A stretch of 17,397 nucleotides of DNA from Thermoleptolyngbya sp046719575. GTDB lineage: Bacteria; Cyanobacteriota; Cyanobacteriia; Elainellales; Elainellaceae. A program made the translations under genes and the position numbers. Location of the stretch: positions 1 to 17,397 of the forward strand of contig JBDNCP010000105.1 of assembly GCA_046719575.1 (NCBI GenBank), read 5' to 3'. The notes beneath the pieces are model-generated. The model did no database searches and was not told the origin of the DNA. It was given only the letters and a program-made list of their open reading frames with translations. Of this stretch, positions 7,611 through 13,714 are shown one piece after another; position 1 is the first letter of the stretch, and the number at the start of each line of letters is the position of its first letter.

Positions 7611-9758
7611 ATGAGGCGTGGTAAGGGGCAATTTTCCGTCTTAAATCGACAGATTTTTAACAACTGGTCGAGGTTGCCAGTGGCATATCGAGGAGCGGCG
7701 ATCGCCGCAATTCCAGCGACCTGTCTGGCGATCGCCCTTGGGTCTTGGGTTTGGTCGATGAATACGCTGGGCGCAATTCGGCGACAGATTGAGGCCACGC
7801 GAGATGTGATTACTGCCACCGACAATGTGTTGATTGACCTGCTCAACGCAGAAACCGGGGTGCGGGGCTACGGTATTACGCGCAACACCGACTATCTTGC
7901 TCCTTACAAACGAGCCAAGGCCAGCTTGGGTGAGAATCTGGCCCGGCTGGAAACGAGCTATCAGTATGGTTTTTCTGAGGCAGAGCGCGATCGCCGCAAG
8001 ATAGATCTAGTTCAGATAGAAAAACTGGTCAACCACAGCATGGGGCTATTGGATGATACGGTCGGTATGCTGACTGTTCAGCCAAACGTTCCAATTACCG
8101 CCCCTTCATTCGTCGGTTTGTTAGACGAAGGAAAAGATACCGTCGATGAGGCACGGGAATTTGTAGCTCGATTGCAAAGACAAGAGCAGGCCCGACTCAA
8201 TGCCTACACCGTCGAGCGCTCTCAATTGCTAAACACCACCTCCAGCATTATTGGGCTGACGGCTGGCCTAAGCCTGATGGCCTCTACGGCTGCGGTGTAT
8301 CTGTTTCGCCAACTCGACCGCGACCTACGAAGCCGAGAGCAACTGCTGAAAGAGAGCAGACAACTGCTTCAGGCGATCGTGGGCAACGTGGTGGACGGCG
8401 TGGTGACGCTGGATGAACACGACGAAATCGAGATTTTCAACACCGCAGCAGAGCAACTCTTTGGCTATCGGGCAGAGGAGATCGAGGGTCGGCCGCTAGA
8501 TGTGCTGCTAGCCCCGCAGGAGTCACGGCTGTCTGAAGCAACCCGTTCGGAGGCTGCAATAGCTCAAACGGCCAGGCCAGAGGCTGCTGGTTCAGAGGCT
8601 GCTGGTTCAGAGGCTGTTGGTTCAGAGGTTGCCAATTTAGGAGCGGCCAGGTTGGAGCCTGTAAATTCTGAAGAGGTGGCTCGCTTGGAGGCGACCAAGT
8701 CGGAGATGACAGGTTCTGAGGACGCGATCAGTCCGGAGACGGTCGATCCTGCGTCTGCTGGTTTTGTGGCAATTAGTTCTGAGTCTTCCGGTTCTGCTGA
8801 GCTTTCCAGTTCTGAGGCTGCTGGTTCTGAGGCTGCTGCGGTTCACGAACCTGGAAACCATGCCCTTTCGCGGATTCAGCCGGGGCAACCGCATCAGGTA
8901 ATCGGGCGACGACGAGATGGGTCTCACTTTCCGGTGGAGATTTCCCTGAGCGAGATTCAGTTTGAAGATCGGCGGATTGCGATTATTCGTGACATCACTC
9001 AGTTTTTGGAAACAGAAGCTAAGCTCAAGGCGCGGGCAGATGAATTGGATCGCCTGACGCGGGATCTCGCCGAAACAAACGAAATGCTGGAAGACCGCAA
9101 CCGCGAGTTGGAACAGTTTGCCTACGTTGCGTCCCATGACCTGAAGGCTCCTCTGCGGGCGATCGCCAATCTCTCAGAATGGATCGAAGAAGACCTATCG
9201 GGACAACTGCCGCCAGAAAACCAGCAGCAGCTTCACCTCCTGCGGGGGCGTGTGCATCGCATGGAGGCGCTGATCAATGGGCTGCTAGAGTATTCTCGCG
9301 TGGGGCGGATAGAGTCACCCGTAGAGCGCGTATCTCTGTCGGTGCTGCTCGACGAAGTGATCGATTCGATTGATCCACCTGATACGTTCACAATTACGAT
9401 TCCGCCCGACTTGCCGACCCTGATTACGAAGCGGCTGCCTCTGCGCCAAGTGTTTGCCAATCTGATTAGCAACGCGGTCAAGCATCACGACCGATCAGAT
9501 GGGCAAGTGCGAATTGGGATGAAGGATTTGGGCGATCGCTACGAGTTTTCGGTAGCAGACGACGGCCCGGGCATCGCGCCCGAATATCACCGCAAGGTTT
9601 TCATGATTTTTCAAACGCTCCAGGCCCGCGATGTAAAAGAAAGTACCGGCGTGGGGCTTTCCATTGTGAAGCGCATTGTGGAAACGGAAGGCGGCATAAT
9701 TCGCCTGGATTCGGAAGAGGGCGCAGGCTCAACGTTCTACTTCACCTGGAACAAATAA
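7611..9758 (+). CDS. Membrane sensor histidine kinase (CHASE3-PAS-HisKA-HATPase)
   Basis: I prefer ATG 7611 (715 residues) over the upstream in-frame TTG at 7563, because AGAGGGAC (7600-7606) sits right before it. Order of domains: membrane helix 1 (about 28-50); extracytoplasmic CHASE3-like sensor (about 52-205; LLNAETGVRGYGIT is typical); membrane helix 2 (about 209-232); PAS domain starting near 247; coiled coil (about 465-500); HisKA with phospho-acceptor H509 in ASHDLKAPLRAI; HATPase_c with N box NLISNAVKHH, G1 DDGPGIAPEYH, F-box IFQTLQ and G2 STGVGLSIVKR. The dimerisation/phosphotransfer helix resembles the Cph1-type kinases that pair with Rcp1-like receivers, and such a receiver is encoded downstream. 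The oddity is the PAS domain: between its first half (ends about 305) and second half (VIGRRRDGSHFPVEIS, about 430) lies a Ser/Glu/Ala-rich insert of about 110-120 residues made of short repeats. CHASE3 ligands are not known. Confidence 0.93.
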   Translation: MRRGKGQFSVLNRQIFNNWSRLPVAYRGAAIAAIPATCLAIALGSWVWSMNTLGAIRRQIEATRDVITATDNVLIDLLNAETGVRGYGITRNTDYLAPYKRAKASLGENLARLETSYQYGFSEAERDRRKIDLVQIEKLVNHSMGLLDDTVGMLTVQPNVPITAPSFVGLLDEGKDTVDEAREFVARLQRQEQARLNAYTVERSQLLNTTSSIIGLTAGLSLMASTAAVYLFRQLDRDLRSREQLLKESRQLLQAIVGNVVDGVVTLDEHDEIEIFNTAAEQLFGYRAEEIEGRPLDVLLAPQESRLSEATRSEAAIAQTARPEAAGSEAAGSEAVGSEVANLGAARLEPVNSEEVARLEATKSEMTGSEDAISPETVDPASAGFVAISSESSGSAELSSSEAAGSEAAAVHEPGNHALSRIQPGQPHQVIGRRRDGSHFPVEISLSEIQFEDRRIAIIRDITQFLETEAKLKARADELDRLTRDLAETNEMLEDRNRELEQFAYVASHDLKAPLRAIANLSEWIEEDLSGQLPPENQQQLHLLRGRVHRMEALINGLLEYSRVGRIESPVERVSLSVLLDEVIDSIDPPDTFTITIPPDLPTLITKRLPLRQVFANLISNAVKHHDRSDGQVRIGMKDLGDRYEFSVADDGPGIAPEYHRKVFMIFQTLQARDVKESTGVGLSIVKRIVETEGGIIRLDSEEGAGSTFYFTWNK
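8529..8840 (+). repeat. Degenerate in-frame 15-bp repeats coding the PAS insert
   Basis: Three near-perfect 15-bp units (AGGCTGCTGGTTCAG type) stand head to tail at 8581-8625. More diverged copies spread before them and out to about 8840 (for example TCTGAGGCTGCTGGT near 8811-8835). They code for repeated A-A-G-S-E-type peptides and, because 15 is a multiple of three, keep the kinase frame. The result is a disordered, acidic, Ser-rich loop inside the PAS domain. Confidence 0.8.
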
Positions 9759-9961
9759 TCTCAGCAATGACGCAGTTGGAAGGATGTCTCGCAGGCTGCA
9801 CCTGCAAGAAATTCTCCCAAATGCGGAAAATCATCACAAGTGCGTAATATCGGTTCTCAATTTTGGATTTGCGATTTGCTGATAATTTGCCGAATACTTC
9901 ACCGAATCTCTGAATTGAACCTGGCGCTGCCACGGTTCCAAAATTACGACTTGAAAACCAT

Positions 9962-10098
9962 GACTGCCGGTTCTCCCGGAAGTTTGGTGATAATCTTCGC
10001 TTATCACCAAACCAAAACCACTATCCTGAGAGTTTTGTTTTTGGTGAAAGAGTAGCTTTAGTTACTCTTTCACCGAAAAGCCGGAAGAACCGACTGCC
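9962..10098. repeat. Nested inverted repeat with two strong internal hairpins
   Basis: The outer arms (9962-9979 and 10081-10098) are inverted copies with 4 mismatches in 18, the core CGGTTCT being identical. Inside are two separate hairpins: a perfect 12-bp stem with a 7-nt loop at 9982-10012, and a 17-bp stem with one mismatch and an 8-nt loop at 10038-10079. Both hairpins begin with the same TTTGGTGA-like wording, so the whole reads as two inverted copies of one unit. There is no open reading frame of note. It could be a MITE-like or REP-like element, or a processed RNA structure. Confidence 0.8.
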
Positions 10099-10225
10099 TC
10101 AGGAGTCTGGACTGCTCCCGACAGGTTCATCTGGATACTGTCCCCTTGTAAACAAAAAACTCTAACTCTAGGATGACGGCAGAGATATCCCGTCTTATAT
10201 AAAATTTAGCTGCGGTAGTAAACGC

Positions 10226-10434
10226 TTGTCGCCCGTGGCTAGTTTAGCTCTGTCCCTAGTTTTACTGGCTTTTTACAGGGGGCAAACCTTGCTCAGGTAG
10301 AGCTTGCTGTTCTGGATAGCTGTGCCCCTCGCAGCGATCGCATCGCCCCCATGTATGAGCAGCTTTCAGCAGGATTCGGAATTGCCTGCTGCTTGTATGA
10401 CAGGATGCCGGACGATGGAGTGTTTAAGGGTTAG
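10226..10434 (+). pseudogene. Frameshifted remnant of a secreted protein gene (CsgG-like, weak)
   Basis: From TTG 10226 (or GTG 10235) one frame reads MSPVASLALSLVLLAFYRG, a good signal-peptide core. At a G run (10278-10282) the sense jumps frame and continues ANLAQVELAVLDSCAPRSDR, an AxA-like cleavage region followed by a mature-looking sequence, then GIACCLYDRMPDDGVFKG and a stop at 10432-10434. Adding one G to the run would join both parts. A third frame carries on with RVRGRGDVEVNAGD before further stops. The pattern VELAVLD, then GIA..L.DRM..DGVF, then RGDVEVNAG loosely recalls CsgG-family secreted or outer-membrane proteins, but that is a memory-based resemblance only. Multiple frame changes indicate a decayed gene, not a simple sequencing error. 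Confidence 0.45.
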
Positions 10435-10535
10435 AGGTCGGGGTGATGTCGAGGTTAATGCGGGTGACTGAGAAGGGGCGATTGCTCTTTGACTGGGTCG
10501 CTCTTTAGACTGGACTGACTCGTTTGCTGAATGGG

Positions 10536-10583
10536 ACTTGTTTTTGTTGGCACTTGTTTTTGTTGGCACTTGTTTTTGTTGGC
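10536..10583. repeat. 16-bp tandem repeat, three perfect copies
   Basis: The unit ACTTGTTTTTGTTGGC is repeated three times without mismatch (10536-10551, 10552-10567, 10568-10583), in non-coding sequence downstream of the gene remnant. Confidence 0.92.
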
Positions 10584-10689
10584 AATAGAGCGCTGCAACG
10601 TTGGCCCCCTTTCTGTGCCTGCTGAATATGCCAAAGGTTCAGGAAATTGGCAAATTTCTCAAGCTCTAGGCAGGTAGATCAGGCATTAC

Positions 10690-10718
10690 ACTACTAGTCT
10701 ATGGTGTAACTTAGTAGT
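10690..10718. repeat. 7-bp inverted repeat
   Basis: ACTACTA (10690-10696) and TAGTAGT (10712-10718) are perfect inverted copies separated by 15 bp, about 400 bp upstream of the Rcp1-like receiver gene. It may be an operator or chance. Confidence 0.3.
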
Positions 10719-10857
10719 CTTTGGCTAAAGTTCTCCAGGTTTCAACGTTTCTCAGGTTCTGAGAGAGCAATGGGTTAAAAAGAACTAGGCAGATGGGCTT
10801 TCCTGTGTCAAAACTGTCGTCTGTAAACGACCTTTACTAGGGTAACGAGAGATTCGA

Positions 10858-10870
10858 GATTCTCAGAATC
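10858..10870. repeat. 13-bp palindrome GATTCTCAGAATC
   Basis: A perfect 6+1+6 palindrome about 230 bp upstream of the Rcp1-like receiver gene. The 15-bp string CGAGATTCTCAGAAT containing most of it also occurs at 1715-1729, upstream of pnp, where the palindrome has one mismatch. It could be a shared regulator site or a dispersed repeat fragment. Confidence 0.45.
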
Positions 10871-10992
10871 AGAGGCATACCTTAGCAAAAGCGTTCTCCA
10901 AGCCGCAAAAAAGTTTGGTTTGAAGGTTTGGTTTACCTCCGATCCATTTTACGAAATCGGTTTGCGAGGATATCTTGCAGTTTTGCTTCAGT

Positions 10993-11044
10993 TTCATGTC
11001 TGCTTTCAAGACCTTTAATTCATGTCTGCTTTCAAGACCTTTAA
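10993..11044. repeat. 26-bp perfect tandem duplication upstream of the receiver gene
   Basis: A 26-bp unit beginning TTCATGTCTGCTTTCAAG is present twice without mismatch (10993-11018 and 11019-11044), ending 55 bp before the receiver ATG. It probably lies in or next to the promoter or leader, so the duplication could change expression. Confidence 0.92.
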
Positions 11045-11099
11045 CCAGAAAAATATACGGATTTCTGAGAGTCAATTTCAATCTATTGTGTTATAGGCT

Positions 11100-11537
11100 A
11101 TGCAAGTTCAAGAGCGTGTTATTAATATTCTCCTCGTAGAAGATGACGAGGTAGATGTTATGAACGTCCGTCGAGCGTTCAAGAAAAACAACATTACCAA
11201 CCCACTGTACGTCGCCACGAACGGAATCGAAGCCCTGTCAATGCTGCGAAATGAGGGCGGCAATCCAGCCATTGTGCCGCCAACCCGTCGGCTCATTTTG
11301 CTGGATCTAAATATGCCGAAGATGAGTGGAATCGAGTTCTTGCACGAGTTGAGAACCGATCCAGAACTGAGAAAAACGCCGGTCATTGTATTAACGACTT
11401 CTAACCAAGATAAGGATCGGGTTGAAGCTTACAATCTGAATGTAGCGGGTTACATCCTGAAGCCTGTTACATTTACGAACTTTGCCGAGACGATGGCCAC
11501 GCTGAATCGCTATTGGATGCTCTGCGAGTTGCCCTAG
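11100..11537 (+). CDS. Rcp1-like single-domain response regulator
   Basis: A 145-residue stand-alone receiver with no output domain. Acidic pocket E14/D15/D16, phospho-acceptor D69 in LLDLNMPKMSG, T99 and K121 (in ILKP) are all present. The VEDDEVDVMNVRRAFK start, the NP..VATNG.EAL segment, the extra loop before the phosphorylation site and the C-terminal LNRYW helix match the Rcp1 family that accepts phosphate from Cph1-type kinases in cyanobacteria. Rcp1 proteins dimerise and act as phosphate shuttles. It lies between a sensor kinase with a Cph1-like HisKA (7611-9758) and a receiver-kinase hybrid (141 nt downstream, same strand), so it could carry phosphate between them. The ATG at 11100 has no clear Shine-Dalgarno. 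A 26-bp duplication sits just upstream. It is too small and lacks a helix-turn-helix, so it is not a transcription factor by itself. Confidence 0.94.
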   Translation: MQVQERVINILLVEDDEVDVMNVRRAFKKNNITNPLYVATNGIEALSMLRNEGGNPAIVPPTRRLILLDLNMPKMSGIEFLHELRTDPELRKTPVIVLTTSNQDKDRVEAYNLNVAGYILKPVTFTNFAETMATLNRYWMLCELP

Positions 11538-11656
11538 TCAGGGGCAATCTTTGGTGGTGATTTTCGGCTGAGATCTTGCGATCTACCGACCGTCTAAGAG
11601 TTTTGCTAACTGAGTCTTCCAGCTAATTTTTTAGCGTCTTTTGAACTAACCCTCCC

Positions 11657-11666
11657 TCAATTGAGA
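11657..11666. promoter_or_regulatory. Palindrome overlapping the ribosome-binding site of the hybrid kinase
   Basis: CTCAATTGAG is a perfect 10-bp palindrome, flanked by partly complementary CCTCC and AGG. It overlaps the GAGAGG ribosome-binding site of the gene starting at 11679. It may be an operator; as an RNA hairpin it would lack a loop and be weak. Confidence 0.25.
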
Positions 11667-11678
11667 GGTGTGTGAATC

Positions 11679-12878
11679 ATGTCTTTGAATGCTGCAACGG
11701 ATGCCCTGCGGCAGGGTAGTCTCCAGAGTAGTCTCATAGATGCCCCGTTGTCTTTGCTGGTGGTGGATGACGATGCGATCGACCGGATGGCTGTGCGGCG
11801 ATCGCTCCGCAACGCAGGCATTAACATGACTCTGATCGAGGCGGGGGACTATGCAGCGGCGATCGCGGCTCTGCAAGAGCGCACCTATGACTGCGTGTTT
11901 TTGGACTATCGCCTGCCCGATCGAGATGGCTTGGCCGTGGTGCAGGAAGTACGGGGGCGGGGCGACAAAACGCCGCTGATCGTGCTGACGGGCCAGGGCG
12001 ACGAAGAAATTGCCGTAGAGCTAATGAAGGCGGGCGCGTCGGACTATTTGCCCAAGTCTAAGGTGTCGCCGGAGGTGCTGTCGCGTATTCTCCGCAACGC
12101 CCTGCGGATTTATCAGGCAGAGCAGGAGGCTGAGCTGGCCAAGCGTCAGCGCGAGCAGCTTGCCCGCCAGCGAGAGGATTTTGTTTCGCGCCTCACCCAC
12201 GATTTGCGGACTCCGCTGGTCGCTGCTGACCGGATGCTGAAGCTGTTTCAGCAGGATGCCTTTGGTGCAGTGACACCCGAAATGAATGAGGCGATCGCCA
12301 TTATGATCCGCAGCAACCAAAACCTGCTGCAAATGGTGAATACGCTGCTGGAGGTCTATCGCCATGATGCAGGCGAAAAGACGATGCTATTTGACCCCTG
12401 CTATCTGTCGCAGATTTTGCGCGAGGTTTGCCAGGAACTCACGCCTTGGGCCCAGGATAAGCAGCTTGCCCTGGAAATGGTGGATGACACAGAGGGCGGC
12501 GGGGTCGTGATGGGCGATCGCCTGGAACTGCGCCGCCTGTTTACAAACCTGATTGGCAATGCCATCAAGTTCACCGACCGCGGATCGGTGATCCTGCGCC
12601 TCAGTTGGGTTGTTGCCGATGCAGAAGCCGCCACTGCTAACGGCGATTCTCTTCGCCAAGTTCTAGTAGAGGTGCAAGACACGGGGCCTGGCATTCCGCC
12701 TGGGGATCAGAGCATTCTGTTTGAGCGCTATCGCCAGGGCAACCACAAGCGGGCGGGCAGCGGGCTAGGGCTATACCTGTCGCGCCGGATCGTGGAAGCG
12801 CATGGCGGGGCGATCGCCGTCCGTTCGGCCTTGGGCGAAGGGAGTGTTTTTAGTGTGTGGTTGCCGGAGAAGGGGTGA
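11679..12878 (+). CDS. Receiver-histidine kinase hybrid protein
   Basis: A 399-residue cytoplasmic protein with an N-terminal receiver (about 24-145; D30-D32 pocket, phospho-acceptor D76 in FLDYRLPDRDG), a charged coiled-coil connector rich in Q, E, A and R (about 145-165), HisKA with H174 in RLTHDLRTPL, and HATPase_c (about 270-399) with NLIGNAIKF, DTGPGIP and GSGLGLYLSRR. The kinase can thus be controlled by phosphorylation of its own receiver, which makes it an intermediate node and not a primary sensor; there is no membrane helix or sensory domain. The ATG at 11679 has a GAGAGG ribosome-binding site (11663-11668) overlapping the palindrome CTCAATTGAG (11657-11666). It follows the Rcp1-like receiver by 141 nt. 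Its own output partner is not evident; the LuxR regulator at 6377-7159 is one candidate. The TGA stop lies inside the left boundary of a heptad repeat element. Confidence 0.94.
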   Translation: MSLNAATDALRQGSLQSSLIDAPLSLLVVDDDAIDRMAVRRSLRNAGINMTLIEAGDYAAAIAALQERTYDCVFLDYRLPDRDGLAVVQEVRGRGDKTPLIVLTGQGDEEIAVELMKAGASDYLPKSKVSPEVLSRILRNALRIYQAEQEAELAKRQREQLARQREDFVSRLTHDLRTPLVAADRMLKLFQQDAFGAVTPEMNEAIAIMIRSNQNLLQMVNTLLEVYRHDAGEKTMLFDPCYLSQILREVCQELTPWAQDKQLALEMVDDTEGGGVVMGDRLELRRLFTNLIGNAIKFTDRGSVILRLSWVVADAEAATANGDSLRQVLVEVQDTGPGIPPGDQSILFERYRQGNHKRAGSGLGLYLSRRIVEAHGGAIAVRSALGEGSVFSVWLPEKG

Positions 12879-12968
12879 GGGAAGAGGGAAGAGAGAAGAG
12901 AGAAGAACGAAGAGAGAAGAATGAAGAGGTTCCGTTTTTCGTTTTTCGTTCTTCGTTTTTCGTTTTTT
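12879..12968. repeat. Heptad repeat element with purine and pyrimidine arms
   Basis: Seven degenerate 7-bp purine-rich units (GGGAAGA, GAGAAGA, ACGAAGA and similar; 12879-12927) are followed, after a few bases, by five units of CGTTTTT or CGTTCTT (12933-12967). The arms are partly complementary, so the transcript can fold; read rightward it ends in T6, and it lies between convergent genes, so it may terminate both. Degenerate heptanucleotide repeats recall the STRR sequences described in cyanobacteria. A second member is at 17258-17397. Confidence 0.8.
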
Positions 12969-12975
12969 CCGCCCT

Positions 12976-13668
12976 TCATCCCCTCATCTCCTCGCAATAG
13001 GCTTTGACCTGTAAATCAATGCCCGTAATCGCCGTGCCCACGACGACCGAAAACGCGCCCAGATCCAGAGCTTTTCGGGCCATTGCGGGGGAGGAAATGC
13101 CCCCTTCGCAGATGGCAGGAATCGATAGCGTCTTGCAAATCTGACTGAGCAGGTCAAAGCCGGGTGGCTTTAGGTGGCGCGTTTCGGCCGTGTAGCCGTA
13201 GAGTGTGGTGCCCACCAGATCGGCTCCGGCGGCGGCAGCGGCGATCGCGCTTTCGAGGGTGTCCACGTCTGCCATGACGGGTTTGCCCAGTTCGGTATGA
13301 ATTCGCCGGATCAAACTCTCTACCGTTTCCCCGCCAGGGCGCGGGCGCAGGGTCGCGTCGATGGCGATGAGGTCGGCTCCGGCCTGAGCGATCGCAGCGG
13401 CGTGCTGAAACTGGGGCGTAATGTACACGTCGCAGCCATCAAACGGCTGCTTCCACAGGCCAATGATGGGAACCTGCACCCGCTGGCGCACGGCGGCGAC
13501 ATGGGCGGGGGTGTCGATGCGAACCCCGACGGCTCCTTGGTTTTGTGCAGCAAGGGCGATCGCCGCAATCACGCTTGGCTCATACAGCGGCGAATCCGCC
13601 GGAGCCTGACACGACACCACTAGCCCACCCCGCAACGTCTCAATTTCCCCAACCCAATTCATACCCAC
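12976..13668 (-). CDS. nanE: Putative N-acetylmannosamine-6-phosphate 2-epimerase
   Basis: About 230 residues forming a TIM barrel of the NanE family, which interconverts N-acetylmannosamine-6-phosphate and N-acetylglucosamine-6-phosphate. Family-like segments: GGLVVSCQAPADSPL near the N-terminus, GAVGVRI, IIGLWKQ with catalytic-type K73, ITPQF, LIAIDAT (D104), MADVDT, GTTLYGYT, and CEGGIS with E188, followed by a phosphate-binding GAFSVVVGTAIT. Numbering is from GTG 13668; ATG 13662 (two codons in) is equally plausible. A GGAGG lies at 13687-13691, rather far from either. No other nan gene (lyase, kinase, transporter) is present, so the cell may use it to feed amino-sugar-phosphate into peptidoglycan precursors, which is inference. 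It is 46 nt downstream of the HlyD-type gene on the same strand and may be co-transcribed. Confidence 0.88.
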   Translation of the reverse strand: MGMNWVGEIETLRGGLVVSCQAPADSPLYEPSVIAAIALAAQNQGAVGVRIDTPAHVAAVRQRVQVPIIGLWKQPFDGCDVYITPQFQHAAAIAQAGADLIAIDATLRPRPGGETVESLIRRIHTELGKPVMADVDTLESAIAAAAAGADLVGTTLYGYTAETRHLKPPGFDLLSQICKTLSIPAICEGGISSPAMARKALDLGAFSVVVGTAITGIDLQVKAYCEEMRG

Positions 13669-13714
13669 TACCCCACCACCCCGCTACCTCCACACTCCCG
13701 CTCTCTGGCTCTCC

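Larger units (their letters stand above)
9759..11099. other. 1.34-kb repeat-rich spacer between kinase and Rcp1-like receiver
   Basis: No intact gene is visible here although the flanking genes are same-strand signalling partners. In order it contains a small GCAGG/CCTGC hairpin (9791-9805), a nested inverted repeat (9962-10098), a frameshifted remnant of a secreted-protein gene (10226-10434), a 16-bp x3 tandem repeat (10536-10583), a 7-bp inverted repeat (10690-10718), a palindrome (10858-10870), a near-duplicate of GTTTGGTTT (10913-10934) and a 26-bp x2 duplication (10993-11044). Short frames elsewhere in it have no recognisable protein character. Confidence 0.7.

Noticed and set aside
8637..9137. 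166-codon minus-strand frame with pentapeptide-like RLRT/LRTG repeats
   Set aside because: It is the antisense reading of the 15-bp repeats in the kinase PAS insert; a 15-bp period makes any frame look like pentapeptide repeats. The plus-strand kinase is clearly real.
9983..10011. Intrinsic terminator for the CHASE3 kinase gene
   Set aside because: The hairpin is strong but AT-rich, lies over 220 bp past the stop and has no T tract after it, so I list it as part of the inverted repeat instead.
10536..11044. CRISPR-like direct repeats
   Set aside because: The repeats are head-to-tail without spacers, of different sequences, and there are no cas genes.
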